Origin: Phyto melanocephala
Taxonomy: Eukaryota; Arthropoda; Insecta; Diptera; Rhinophoridae
Direction of reading: 5' to 3'
Assembly (NCBI GenBank): GCA_941918925.1
Contig: OW799237.1
Location: forward strand, 73,419,126 to 73,483,125
Length of the DNA stretch: 64,000 bases
Shown here: piece by piece, positions 9,746 to 20,943 of the stretch
Position numbering within the stretch: the first letter of the stretch is position 1
Layout: every line of letters starts with the position of its first letter
Position numbers and translations under genes: made by a program
The notes under the pieces: generated by a model
The model's input: only the letters and a program-made list of their open reading frames with translations
Databases searched by the model: none
Told to the model about the DNA's origin: nothing

Positions 9746-9846
9746 TTATAAAAAAAAAGTAATAATTGATCCAAGCCATATTCATACCATATTCAAAATC
9801 AAATCACAACGTGTAGTCATGCAATAACAGTAGTGTGTGTCACCTT

Positions 9847-11101
9847 TAGGGTTTGGGATTTCCCGGTCTTTTTACTTTCCCGGGAAACGGGAATTAAAAA
9901 ATCGTCTTCCCGGGAATTCCCGGGATTCCCGAAAATAATATTTCTTTTAAAATAAATAATGTTTGTTAACTTTAACATCACGATTTGGTTAATAACTCAT
10001 TGTTTTAGTAGTAGTTTATTTTCCATTAGAATCCTTATTGTGTCAGCATTACATCTTCTGGAAATATAAACTTAACCCAAATTATAAAAATAATTATTGC
10101 CATGTAAACAGATATCTTTTTTGGGCAACACTACTCCACTCGTCTAATACAAGAGCAAACCTTAAATTGTCGCAAATTTGACTCGATATTGATTTCACCA
10201 TCGTATTTTTAACGGCGTTGTAATATTTTATTACAATGTTTTTAACATCAGTTTAATTTTGGTAATGTCATATTTTTACTGAAAAAATTTTGACTAATAA
10301 AAGAACTTTGTGTAATTGGTAATGTTTGGGTGTCTAAAAAACTTTTAATGGTGGAATTATTTTTTTACTTGGTGCAGGTGTTGAAGAATCGTTTTCAAAT
10401 TTTATTATATGAACCAAAAGAAGGTGCCGTATGAGACCACTAGTACTACCGCCCTTGGACATTAACCTTTTCGGGAAAATATTACATTGTGCTGCGTTGT
10501 CTACTTTTTGAAAATATTTCCAGACTTCAGACATTTTGCTTCTAAACAAAGTGAATTTTATAAAAAAGTATTATTAGAAAAATTCAATCATAAATAAAAA
10601 AAATTATACTTACAAATTCTGTGACCACTTTTAAAAACAATTTGTACATACGATTATATTTATAAAAATGAACCACGGAAACTACTGCTGGTTTTACGGT
10701 TGTTATAAAAAATATTTTTATACAAGAAAACATTTAATTATGTATGTATATAATTAATTCACTTGAAATTTATAATCACTTATTAAAAATAATTCCAGAA
10801 AGCCGTTAACTTTGGCGTGAAATATTTTTGACCGACGATGTTTGTTTTTCTTTTCCATATTCGTATTTGAGAAAAGTTGTAAATATTTAACAATTAAAAA
10901 ACGCTAACAAATTAAAAACCTTACTTTTTATTCAAATATTCTCTAAATTTACCAAAACAGATAAGAAATTAAAAATAAAATTAAATATATTTCCTAATAT
11001 ACTACATATTTTTTATTTCCCGTTTTCCCGGGAATAAGAGCAAAATTTTTCTGGGAATACTAAGTGGTTCATTCCCGGGAATTCCCGGTTCCCAAACCCC
11101 A
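9847..11101 (-). mobile_element. hAT DNA transposon, degenerate
   Basis: Terminal inverted repeats read TAGGGTTTGGGA at the left and, inward, TGGGGTTTGGGA at the right. Next to each are GGGAATTCCCGGG-type palindromes. Flanking 8-bp direct repeats are GTCACCTT (9839-9846) and GTCACCAT (11102-11109), the hAT target length, with one mismatch. The element sits inside the type B Helentron, whose CACCATTCATCCC motif it splits. It is 1.26 kb, too short for a complete transposase. Confidence 0.8.
10334..10549 (-). pseudogene. BED zinc-finger N-terminus of hAT transposase
   Basis: The 71-residue frame reads SEVWKYFQKVDNAAQCNI, then KRLMSKGGSTSGLIRHLLLVH. W-x-YF, then C, then GGSTSGLIRHL...H is the BED finger of hAT transposases. 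The second Cys of CxxC is replaced (CNIF), so zinc binding is probably lost. The catalytic RNase H-like domain and the hATC domain are absent; 10200-9850 is noncoding. Confidence 0.7.
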
Positions 11102-11823
11102 GTCACCATTCATCCCATATGAAATACGTACATACATATAAAAACATACATATATAAAAATATCCCATTGTAAAATTATAAATTCACGTATGTATGTTGA
11201 AAAAACAAAAAAAAAAATAAAAAAAAAAATTTAAAAAAAATTTAAAAAAAAAAATTAAAAAAAAAAAATTTAAAAATATTAAGAAAAAAAACTAAAAAAA
11301 AATAATAATAAAAATATATATAATATATTAAATAATATATAAAAAACAATAAAAAAAAAATTAAAAAAAATTAAAAAAAATTAAAAAAAACTTTTTTTTG
11401 GCTCAGCTGGGATTCGATGCCACGTTTTCCCTAACCAGTATACACGTTTGTATGTATGTATGTTGTTGTTGTAATGTTGTTTTTGTGAAAAAAAAAATCG
11501 AGGTGGTCGTGGGTTTTTGCTCATATCTCAGTTGTTAATGTTCCGATGTTTCTGATTTTCAATACCGATCTACTCCCGAATATTTCTGATATTTTAATAC
11601 CTTACCCGGGTCCAACCTATGTCGGGGGGCTTCAAAAAGTTGATTTCAACATACACACGGACAGACAGACAGACAGACGAACAGACTGACAGGGCTTAAT
11701 CGACTCCCCTATTTATAAGCTTTCAGAAAATATATACTTTATGGGGTCGGAAATTAAAATTGTAGAAATTTCACACGGAATGACAAACCTATATATACCC
11801 TTTTTCACTGTGTGAAGGGTATA

Positions 11824-12120
11824 AAAACAAACTTATAAAAAAACCCTACTTTATTAAACAACAACTACCGCCACCACCTCCTATATTATCTCAAAAAATC
11901 TAAACTATACAGCAACAACAAAATTTACAAATCATTAATACAACGACCACCATTAAATTGTCCTTAATACTACTCCCCCTATTTCTTTCTTAATCAATCC
12001 AAACCCATTTTTTCTCTTTTTTTAAATTATTTTTAAAAATTTATTTTTAAATTCTTAAGTTCTTTTTAAATTTATATTTTTTAGATGTGTTGCAGGAGGT
12101 AAAGTAAACCAAACAACGAT
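11824..12120. other. Unassigned AC-rich stretch
   Basis: Rich in CAA/ACC on the plus strand (11850-11960). No homology or structure recognised. Confidence 0.4.
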
Positions 12121-12149
12121 CTAGAAGTAAATATTTATTTAAGAAAAAC

Positions 12150-12410
12150 AAAAAAAAATGTGTTGGATCGGTGATAATTTGGAGGGAGCATGGCATCATC
12201 AGGCATTAGAGACTTGTTTTTTAGTAATGAAAGAACAAGCAGACATGAAGACTAATTTGGAATAAAGTGTAAAGAAGAAAACTTTAAATTCTATCAGCAT
12301 AACGACCCGAAGAATTCAGCGCTTGATGTAAAGAATATGTTGTTACATAAATGTCCTGATCTTAATTTCATTGAAAACTTATAGGACAACTTAGGGCGCA
12401 GGATAGTCGA
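12150..12410 (+). pseudogene. Tc1-type transposase C-terminal remnant
   Basis: Shows GGSMASSG (from a GGSVMVWGCF-type motif), then YQHNDPKNSALDVKNM, then CPDLNFIENL-stop-DNLGRRI. These match the Tc1 motifs QQDNDPKHTA and SPDLNPIENLWD; the third catalytic Glu (in IEN) is kept. There are stops and small gaps, and the N-terminal half and terminal repeats are not visible. It is clearly distinct from the mariner-type remnants elsewhere in the window. Confidence 0.72.
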
Positions 12411-12702
12411 CAGGTTGTGTTTATCAAAGCAACTCTTACAAACTGGCTTAGACATTGCAGTCAACCACTCTCTCGTTTAAGTGATAATAATTGGCTGATC
12501 ACCATTACGGAGGCTATTGTCTTATTGTATAACAACTTTATTCTATATACTAACCCGGGAAAAAAAAAAAGGTTGCAAAGATGTGATATTTCTGATTATG
12601 AAGTAAGTTAGTTTAGGTAAAAACAATTCTTGTTTTGAGTGCCATTGGACATCATGAGTTTACAAGAATATATTAATGAACTACACTCGTTCTTATAAAT
12701 TA

Positions 12703-13570
12703 CTAGAAAAGCCCGGCGCGCGTTGCTACGCTCCTTAATGAATAAAAATTAATTCTAAATTAAAACTGAATATCAAATGCAAAAAGCTAAATATTATACC
12801 TTTTTTTAATGGGCGTGGCACTGCCCACTTTTCTCATTACGTAACTGTATAGTCATGACAGCTAAATATGTGTGTGCAAAGTTTTAGGAAAATCGGTGAA
12901 GTTCAGGTAGCTGAAAATGATACCTTTTTTTATAAGCGTGTCACTGCCCACTTTTCTAATCACGAAATTGAAAGTCATGACAGCTCAATATGTGTGCAAA
13001 GTTTCAAAAAATCGGTCCAGTGCAAGTACCTCAAAATTATAATTTTTTTTTTATGGGCGTGGCCCTACCCACTTTTCTAATCACGAAATTGTATAATCAT
13101 GAGACCTCAATATGTGTGAGAAAACTTTTAGAAAAATCGGTAAAGTTCAAGTACCTCAAAATTATAACTTTTTTTATGGGCGTGGCCCTGCCCACTTTTC
13201 TTATCACGAAATTATTAGGTCATGACAGCTCGATATGTGTACAAAGTTTCAGAAAAATCGGTCCTGTGCAAGTACCTCAAAATTATAACTTTTTTATGGG
13301 CGTGGCCCCGCCCACTTTTCCAATCACGAAATTATATAGTCATGACAGCTCAATATGTGTGCAAAGTTTCAGTAAAATTGGTCAAGTGCAAGTAGCTAAA
13401 AATGATAACTAATTTTTTATGGGCGTGGACCCGCCCACTTTTTTTTCACCCATACACACTCCCTGGTATGTGTACAACAACTTACCAAAGTTTGAACCCG
13501 ATCGGTTTTACAGTTTCAGAGTCTATAGCTAACACACACACACACAGAGTTTCACTTTTCTATATATAGA
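12703..13570 (-). mobile_element. Non-autonomous Helitron, family A, copy A4
   Basis: Complete minus-strand copy: CTAGAAAAGCCCGGCGCGCG at its 3' end (12703, preceded by A), six ~120-bp units, a short (CA)n run, and TTTTCTATATATAGA at 13570 followed by T. The open frames across it are reading-frame accidents of the minisatellite. Confidence 0.87.
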
Positions 13571-15020
13571 TAAGAACTACTGCATATTTGGCTAAAAGCA
13601 GACGATATTGTTTGTCTACATAAATTGTTGAAGATATTTGTATTCATTTTAAAGCACATCATTTGAAGGAAATTATTTCGCGTTGAGTGAGTTATTTAGA
13701 ATGAATGCTTTTGCACTAATTGACTTAAAAGTTGTGAAAATGCAATTCACTTTGCTCTACTATCAATTTTCTCTGGGTAATGTTTTAAAAAACGAAACTT
13801 TTTCAAACGTTTTTGAGTTGATCTTAATACACACCTTGCTTTGCATGGCAAAGGGTATACAAAATTCATTCTCCCAAAATTATATTTCTTTCTTGTTTTT
13901 TTTTTAATTTCTAATTCAATTTTCCTTTTTTTCTTAATTATATATGAATTAGCTGGCACAAGAAACTTACACTTTAAGCATTCGTATGAAAAAAAATTAA
14001 AAAATGTAAATAACAAAAGTCGGTGTCAGGACCAAACGAAAAAAGACAAAATAAAATCAAGATTGCGAATAAATTTGCAGTTTAAGCTTTAGATTCGAAA
14101 TATTTTTTTCTTTTTATTTATTATAATTTTACTTGCACAAGAAAAGAAAATCAGAAAAGTATGTATAATTAAGTACTTTAAATACTAAAATTCTTCATGC
14201 ATTTCTTGATTTTTTATGCAGACCTTGTCAAATGTTTTTAACATTAATCCTGTTTACGAGTCAACATAAACGCAAACACTCATACTTATAACTTGTTTCA
14301 TACAATAAAAAAAATCGCTAAAACTTTCTTGAATTCCACTATAATTTTAGTTTTCAAATATTTTAAATTTATACAACTTACTTAAAGGCAGTTTTATTTA
14401 TTTATTTATTTATATGACAACTGTCTACATTATTTAAATAAGGTCACAAATACATACGCACATAAATAAATATTTATTTATGTAGGCAGGTAGGTATGTA
14501 TGTAGGTGTTTAGGCAAACTTCAAAAGGCAGGAAGTATAACTTAAATTTGTTTCATTGAATCTTTTATTTGTTTAGATGGGTTTTTGATTACAGCTTATT
14601 TTTTACTTATCCGGATAAAGAAACAAAAATCGCCTTCAGTACTGTGAATTTCATATCACCGCCATAGCAACAGACTTACTTATGTCTTTTGTGTAAACAA
14701 TATGCGCAAGCACACTGAAAGGAAGTAGAAAACGGCAGATGAGGTAATGCGATATAGAGTCTGATGGGAATTAGGCAATAAACAGAAGGGTGTATATACG
14801 ATGAAAAACAGACTCACAGGGATACAATTGTATCACAAAGTAGTTAAAAACATCTTTAAAAAGTTTCTTTACGTGGACTAAGGAAAAGAGAAAAATTAAA
14901 CAGGAGTTTCTGTTCAGAGACGTAGATATTTAAATGAAACTAAATAGGGTGGGCCACAAGTCACTATGGGTTTAGAAATTTAATAACTATTTTCTTTGTA
15001 TATTTTTTTTATATGTTTTT
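13571..15020. other. Stretch with microsatellites, no gene recognised
   Basis: Contains (TTTA)n at 14395-14414 and GTAGG/GTATG-rich repeats near 14485-14510. The AGGGTGGGCCACAA motif at 14947 could be the far terminal repeat of the mariner remnant at 15470-17910, but this is unproven. Confidence 0.4.
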
Positions 15021-16109
15021 TGTTTATTTTCAGATTAAAAAATATATAAAAAATATAAAATTTTTACACAAAGTATGGGAAATAATGCCTCTTGAAGGAC
15101 CCTTATTTTCAGCTTTGCAACGATGGGCTCGTTTTTTACAACAGAATCTCTGCAACAGTTGGGCCTTAAGTTCAAGAATTCTGTGACAAAAAAAGAATAT
15201 CTGCTTAAGTCGACACATAAGCTTAAAATATTAAGATAATAACGCCATTGCAGTCCCGCTGTTTAAAACAATCCTTAAGCGAATTTTCAACTATTTTGGA
15301 CAATTTTACAGCAAGTTTTAGCTTAAAAATGAATTGCCTCTATTTTTTCAAGGAACAGTTTATTTGAACAAATAACTTAATTAAACTTATACTCAAACTA
15401 GATATACGAAAACCTATAAGCTCTTTAATGAATATAGGGCGGAGTTCATATAATAGTTTTTTTAAGGGAAAATTTAAAAGTGCTTTGCTGAAAAACTTTT
15501 AAAACGGACACAAGAATTGTCTCGGGCATATTCATATATACTCGCTCCTTCAAATAACCCCACAGAAAATAGTCAGGTGTAGACAAATCTAATGCTGGCC
15601 AATTAATTTCCGAATTTCTGGAAATAATTCAGTCTCTAAAAATTTAACTTAAACGAGTAATTTTGTGTTAAGAACTGGCTCTTTCCTGATGATACCATTT
15701 CTCAAGTTTTTTCTAAAAAGTAGGATGTTAAAAATCAATTATCATAAACCGATCTCCATTTATGATTACAACATTTCTATCTTCATTTTCGACAAAGTAA
15801 GGCACTGATATTTTCAGATAAAATTCCGCACCATACTTAGAGATGGGTTTAGACCTGGGTATTTACCGAACGCTGGCTATTTACCCATTTATACCACTTT
15901 CATACCCGGGTATTTATCTAATTTCGGCTAAATATTCATTTTAATAACAAATACTCGCTTTTACGTAGAGTAACAGAAATTTGAACATTTTCGAATTTAT
16001 TTTGAACACATTTTTTTAAGTGTATTTCTTGATGCGTATTGCTACCAAAAAGGTAGTTTTGACTGCATCAAACACAACAACAATTCTTAATAAGAACCGC
16101 TGATCAGTG

Positions 16110-16486
16110 TGCTTATGGGAATTCAATATTATGAGTGGGAGCGAGGAATTAAGCAAATTAGATGTTCGAATTTCAACAGCTTCTTGTACTTCAGCTGCTC
16201 CTGAACGTTCCTTTAGCACACACAGCTTCATTCACTCAAAAAAAAAAACGAACCGTTTAACAACACAAAAAGGAAAAATAACATATACATATACTGTGCA
16301 ACTGGAACTTGTTTTTTTAAAATAGTTTACCACCTTCAGCAGAAAGCACGCACTCCACTCAATTTGAAAATGCCATGAATTCTTCACAAGAAGGTAATCA
16401 AGACGATATCCCTCCAACTTCAACAGGGATCACGCACTCTACTCGATATGAGTTTTTATCCGATACGGACTCAGACAGCGATTAGA
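16110..16486 (+). pseudogene. hAT transposase C-terminal dimerisation (hATC) remnant
   Basis: The frame reads CTSAAPERSFSTHSFIHSKK followed by NRLTTQK, the core of the hAT dimerisation domain (A..ERSFS...IHSKKRNRLT). After a frame change the tail LSDTDSDSD-stop at 16450-16486 looks like the acidic C-terminus. The N-terminal BED finger and most of the catalytic domain are absent from this deleted element. Confidence 0.7.
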
Positions 16487-16564
16487 AATAAATTTAAAAA
16501 TTATTTAATTTGTTATTAAAAAATCTAATTCATAATAAAAAAAAATTAGACTCTTTTAATTTAA

Positions 16565-16730
16565 AAAATTTTTGTTGGTTGGTTGTTGGGTTTAAGCTGG
16601 TCTATTGCATTTCACTGGTACTTATGCCAGATCGTCAGTAGACCTTTAAACCACAAAATTTATGAAAAAGTTTAAAATCATTACAATCATTACATCCGTT
16701 TAAACCCAACAACCAACAAACAAAAATTTT
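16565..16730. mobile_element. 166-bp MITE nested in the hAT
   Basis: Arms of about 30 bp pair: AAAATTTTTGTTGG...TTGTTGGGTTTAA on the left and TTTAAACCCAACAA...CAAAAATTTT on the right. There is no coding capacity. It lies just downstream of the hAT transposase stop. No clear target duplication, so the superfamily is unresolved. Confidence 0.7.
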
Positions 16731-16960
16731 GAAATTTATTGGGAGAATATCCTAGATAATTAATAAATATTTTTTCTTTTAATTTATTTAATTTTTCCTT
16801 ATTCTGATTTATACCCACATTTTGGGTACTTAAATACCCAATTTTCCATTTGGGTATTTACCCTTGTCCCATTACTAACCATACTGTACATCTAATGGAA
16901 TATAAGTGGCGTAGATGAATGGATCTTGGATTTTCAGAGCCCCAAAACCTACAGTTACAA

Positions 16961-17649
16961 GCAAAGACAAACCATGGTAACAACATTACCACGACGGTCA
17001 TATTATATTCGCTTTAACAATATTTAGTTGTCAAAATCAAGTAATAGATATTTTTGTTTCATTTTATCATATATTTTGTCACGATAATCAATTATTTGTT
17101 TGAATTTTATCATTTAATGTTTACTTTAAATTTTAACATGTTTGTTGTTTCAAAATAGTACGATTTAAGAAAATTAAAAATCATTAAAAAATACAAATAA
17201 TCATGAAATAATAGGTGAGATAACAGTATGATTTCAAAGTAATCAATCTATGATTTTTTAATAAAAATTTGGTTTCAATTTTTCTTCTTCTTGTTTAATA
17301 AATTTTTATTATTTCAAAAGTTTAAGATGCCAAAAAAATAAATAGAATTTTTGTAAAAATTGGAGAAAATTTAAAATAAACCAGAAAATTTAAAAAAATA
17401 TTGATATAAAAATTACAATAAAAATAGTATTAAACTAACAGCAAAAGACAATCATTTGCCGTAGAAAATAGCAAAGATGGCCGATTTCAATTGTAGCCAA
17501 ACATATGATTATTTCTTTATACTTTAATTAAACATTATAATGATAACTGGTAACCATTATATGTTTTAACGATAATCATGCAATTTAATCATAGTATGTT
17601 GCTCTCCAATTATGATTACCATAACCATGTTTTTTCTTTGCGTGTGTGC
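16961..17649 (+). mobile_element. D-family MITE, copy D1
   Basis: Starts GCAAAGACAAACCATGGTAAC and ends, read inward, GCACACACGCAAAGAAAAAA then CATGGTTATGGTAA, an inverted repeat of about 20 bp. It contains GACGGTCATATTATATTCGC near one end and AACAGTATGATT in the middle, both shared with D4. It interrupts the mariner frame between VNK and CRFWGSE. No open frame. Ends as seen in D2 and D4 support the boundaries. Confidence 0.78.
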
Positions 17650-18165
17650 TTATTAACAAAGACATTCGAAAATGCAGGTTTTCAATAAAATATAAATTGA
17701 ACTGCAAAATTTAGACGCTGCGTTTGATCTACGGTGCATTATTCCTGCACCAATTGCACATTATATGAGAATAAGAGTAAAGTTTATTTTAAAATGCGCC
17801 GTAGTGACAAACGAGCCATTACTAGTTGAGCAAAACGCCTTCTGTTAGATATTTCTGATCTTTCGTAAGCAATTTGCTCTATACGTTTAATATTTTCCGC
17901 ATTGTGGCAAATATCTTACAGTGACATATTGGTGGTGACGATGAACTGATTCCAAAACATAAATTAAACGAAATACAGAAATTTCGCGATCGGTAGCTCT
18001 TATAACGTACTTGACATAGACCGGCGAATAAATACAACCACAGAGGGGTTGGACTACTCGCTTACACAGAGTCGTACGCTGTACGAAACTTTGCGCCATC
18101 TTGATATCATATATTATATCGTCTATCTGGTTCCAAAAATCCGCGATATTATGGCTTTAAAGTGG

Positions 18166-18703
18166 AGGGAACCACGTGTAGACAGGCTCGTATGGTGCTC
18201 AGGGAGCCACTTGGCAGGGGTGCAGTGAAGATACTCGGGTTTAATCGGAGTATGATGAGCTGGATCACTGCGTTGATTACAGGACATGGTAACTTCAAAT
18301 ATCATCTGAAGAGGATGCAGATCGTGGATGATGATATTTGTAGAATGTGCCTGGAGGGTGCCGAGACGGCAGCGCATGTGGTATGCGAGTGTCCGGCGTT
18401 GGCGAGCGTAAGATTAAGGATCACAGGCAAGCACACGTTGAGTGTGAGTGCGATGGGGGACCTTAGTCTTAGGGAGATGCTGGCGATTACAAAGGACTGT
18501 GCGATGAGGATTGTCGACAATCACCAGTCGGCAGTGTGAAATCGTTTTTCCTAGTCCAGAGCAAACGCCGGTTGTGGCGTGGGACTCAGTGATTGAGGGT
18601 GTGCTGATCGGTGGACACGAAATCACTGGGGAACGAAGGGGGTCGAAAAGGGACCCGTAGTAGTAGTGGTCTGCTTCGATATTCCCCCTACATGTGTATA
18701 AAA
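18166..18703 (+). mobile_element. 5'-truncated LINE tail (family R) with TSD
   Basis: Bounded by a near-perfect 18-bp duplication of the mariner target, WTTTAAAGTGG-ending: ATTATGGCTTTAAAGTGG at 18148-18165 and ATAATGGCTTTAAAGTGG at 18704-18721. The 3' end is CTACATGTGTATAAAA. A decayed second copy of the same 3' end is at 38865-39205. GC content is clearly higher than the surroundings, which suggests a younger insertion. Confidence 0.82.
18168..18539 (+). CDS. C-terminal end of LINE ORF2 (post-RNase H region)
   Basis: An open frame of about 123 codons entering from the truncated 5' side and ending at a TGA at 18537. It contains SWITALITGHGNFKYHLKRM, then CRMCLEGAETAAHVVCECPA. The (L/I)xTGH block followed by CxxC...HxxCxCPAL is the conserved C-terminal zinc-binding end of insect LINE ORF2 proteins with an RNase H domain. 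RT and RNase H themselves are absent through 5' truncation, so no activity is expected. The exact clade (R1-, I- or Loa-like) cannot be set from this part. Confidence 0.75.
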   Translation, partial: GTTCRQARMVLREPLGRGAVKILGFNRSMMSWITALITGHGNFKYHLKRMQIVDDDICRMCLEGAETAAHVVCECPALASVRLRITGKHTLSVSAMGDLSLREMLAITKDCAMRIVDNHQSAV

Positions 18704-18925
18704 ATAATGGCTTTAAAGTGGCTACCATTAACAATTAATGACACACCGTGTTGACCAACAAATAAAAATGGTAAGATGACGCCACCGGTGTGAAAAAAAC
18801 AATAAAGGACACTCTGGGCATTGCTACAATCTGCTCACTCGTCCAAATGCGATAATTTTTAATTTTGAATAAACAATCGAGCTAAAAGTGGACTTCATTG
18901 TCGTCAAAGAACATGAACTTTAATT

Positions 18926-20830
18926 AAACAAGCGCTCTTAAAGCTAATATGTCTCATGGTTAAATAGCACAGACTGACGTTACAAGCAATTAAAGAAGTA
19001 CCTAATGAAAGAACCAGAGCTTAATTTATATTTAGCACGTAATACTAATTGTTCTAATGTTCGTAAATATTTGCCAACTTTAACGAAACCATTTGTGTTT
19101 AGCTTTTTATAAAACTGATACAATTTCTCCACAACTTTTTCCAGCGGGCTGAAGTAAAACATTTTGTTCGGTCTTGCTATCGTCTCTCATATTAAGTAAT
19201 TTCAGTCTTAAATTAATTTAATATTATTTCTGTATTCATAGCTTTTATGTGTATTCAGTTTGTCTTTACATGATTAATCCCTTTTATGGAATTATTTTTA
19301 TTAATGACTACAATTCCCGTTCTCTCTCATTTGTCATTTGTTAAGCAACAAATGATGGTCTTTTAATTAACCATAAATAACATCGTATTTATGTCTTAAG
19401 CTGAATAAATTTGTAGAAAATTTAATGATAAAATTAATTATTAACCATTTACGTTTGCCTTCTATTTAAGAATTTCCTATTAAAACACGCGTTAAGAACA
19501 TTAGCACAATAAAGAAATAAACTTTTAAGTTAATTCCAAAATTTATCAAGAATTGTTAATGAATGGAGAATTTTTGAAATATTTTCTATAAATAATGAAG
19601 AGTGTTCAAATATGTTATCGTTGTTTATATAATTAGTTACCGTATCATTTATTGGCATCAGTAGCCAGGATAAGAGTTGCTTTAAATATATATTTAAAAT
19701 GTGAAGTCAGTATCAGTTTCCCCGATAACTTAAAATAATTGGCATAACTTTGTTACATCTAGGGTTGATAGATTAAAGTGACCTTTATTTAACGCGATAC
19801 ACAGCATAATAATTCAAGATTCCTACACAGAGAAAACAGTATCGGTTGCCAATCGCATAGTTTTGTTGTGATAACAGAATTTTTTGATTATATTTATCGA
19901 ACCTTGTTTTAGAATACATATTTGTAGTCAGCACTAAGAAATTATGTTTCTTGCAATAGAAATATTAACCACAAAAAATATAACCACAAAAGAAAATTTC
20001 GTTTGTAAGAACTAAAACATTCGATTGGCAATGAATTTTATTATTTGTTTTCTGGGTGTAGGTACTGAGAAGATTTTTGGGTCCACTTGAACTTAATTTG
20101 TACCACCACATCGCCTCAGTGTATAATTCACTGTGCAAACCATAAGTGGACCAATAATGCAGGATGGAGGGTTGAAAAATCGCATTGGCCAGCAATATCG
20201 CCGCAGACAATGTAAATACTTCCATCATTTTGAGAAAAAAGATTGAAGTTACTAACAGGTTGTGCAAAATTGCAACTTAATTACAACAGACTTTTGACCC
20301 CTCTGTGAAGAAGAGGAGGAGGAGATTATGAACAATTTTATCTGACACTGATTTATAACTACTGCTTGAACTCATCTGCTTTTGGATAAAATTGTAACTG
20401 ACTGTTTTCGTCTCTCACAATCTATGAGCAACGCTGACCTTTTTAGGGGCCTAAAAATGTTCGCAATGGGTTTAAACAATGTCCATTTATTGGTTCTTCA
20501 TCTCTCTCTCTCTCTCTCTCTTTCTGTGTACCAGTTTTTTTTTTATCGATTTTAATCTTTTCACTCTTTCTTTAACAGATAAATCATAATGGACCTATTG
20601 GAATCTAGTTGAAGCAGTCAGTAATAGGCTGCATGTTCTTAAACCTAACTTTATCAATAATCTGCTGAGACATCTTTAATAATATTTCAAAGTAAAAATA
20701 TTCTCTTCGTGGTTTCGTATTTTTTAAAACGTTTTAACCCAACTGCAACTGCGATTTAAAATATAAACAATTAATTAACCTTGACAGATACAGACAATTT
20801 ATTAAAACAAGTTGTTGCCACTGATTAACT
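18926..20830. other. Stretch without recognised gene; one (TC)n tract
   Basis: A (CT)n microsatellite lies at 20501-20522. No element ends or coding similarity recognised elsewhere in the stretch. Confidence 0.45.
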
Positions 20831-20943
20831 ACCGAGGGTTTTTTATTGAGGTGTAGAACTTTAAGTTGGCAACTTATTTTAAACTGACGGCCACTACGTC
20901 AGTTATCAGGTGATTTATGTTTCCATTGGTTAGGCATTTTAAC

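Larger units (their letters stand above)
7695..9750 (-). mobile_element. Jockey-type non-LTR retrotransposon, 5'-truncated
   Basis: A minus-strand LINE whose poly(A) tail is the T-run at 7695-7712. Its coding part runs from about 9745 down to 7844 and is interrupted by Helitron A3 at 8822-9658. The endonuclease domain is absent, as expected for 5' truncation. It inserted into the mariner remnant at 7503-7694. Confidence 0.78.
9806..11823 (-). mobile_element. INE-1-like Helentron, type B, copy B2 (hAT inside)
   Basis: On the minus strand it starts at 11823 (TATACCCTTCACACAG), followed by the CATAAAGTATATA block, the GTCTGTCCGTCTG-type microsatellite, the tRNA-like module near 11400 and an A/T-only tract. 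It continues to 11102, is interrupted by a hAT, and resumes at 9846-9806 (GTCATGCAATAACAGTAGTG on the plus strand). The 3' hairpin and CTTACTTGTT end are not recognisable. Confidence 0.8.
15838..16877 (+). mobile_element. hAT DNA transposon with perfect 8-bp TSD
   Basis: Ends are TAGAGATGGG and, inward from the right, TAGTAATGGG. Both sides are flanked by ACCATACT (15830-15837 and 16878-16885), a perfect 8-bp duplication typical of hAT. The surrounding mariner frame continues across the site once the element is removed. Length is 1040 bp, so it is an internally deleted copy that keeps the transposase C-terminus. GGGTATTTACC repeats lie inside both ends. Confidence 0.87.
15470..17910 (-). pseudogene. 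Mariner-type transposase, interrupted by a hAT and a MITE
   Basis: Minus-strand fragments in correct order: AENIKRIEQIAYERS and SNRRRFAQL (17905-17840), YNVQLVQE and LNFAVQF (17775-17710), VNK (about 17655), then after the D1 MITE CRFWGSENPRSIHLRHLY and CTVWCG (16955-16886), then after the hAT VPYFVENEDRNVVIINGDRF (15800-15740), EINWPALDLSTPDYFLWGYL (15600-15555) and KERVYMNMPETI. This is a DDxD mariner-like transposase; the third Asp in STPDYF is retained. Stops occur throughout, the segment with the second Asp is lost or unreadable, and two elements are inserted. Confidence 0.8.
18090..18925 (-). pseudogene. Mariner-type transposase remnant, cut by a LINE tail
   Basis: On the minus strand: KFMFFDDNEVHF (first catalytic region, IFSDEAHF-like), YRIWTSEQ, VSLIVNGSHFKAI (to 18722), and on the other side of the LINE ISRIF then, after a frame change, QDGAKFRTAYDS (near 18090), which is a decayed second-Asp motif QQDGATCHTA. 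There are stops in several places. The third Asp region was not found. It belongs to the same broad clade as the other mariner remnants here. Confidence 0.68.

Noticed and set aside
12868..13412. Plus-strand open frames with SICVQSFRKIG repeats, suggesting a repeat protein
   Set aside because: The period equals the ~120-bp Helitron A unit and shifts frame between copies; the same text appears at 9353-9568. It is noncoding minisatellite.
17887..18099. 70-residue minus frame MAQSFVQRTTLCK
   Set aside because: It overlaps mariner remnants in another frame (QDGAKFRTA) and continues into an N-terminal mariner block; no independent identity.
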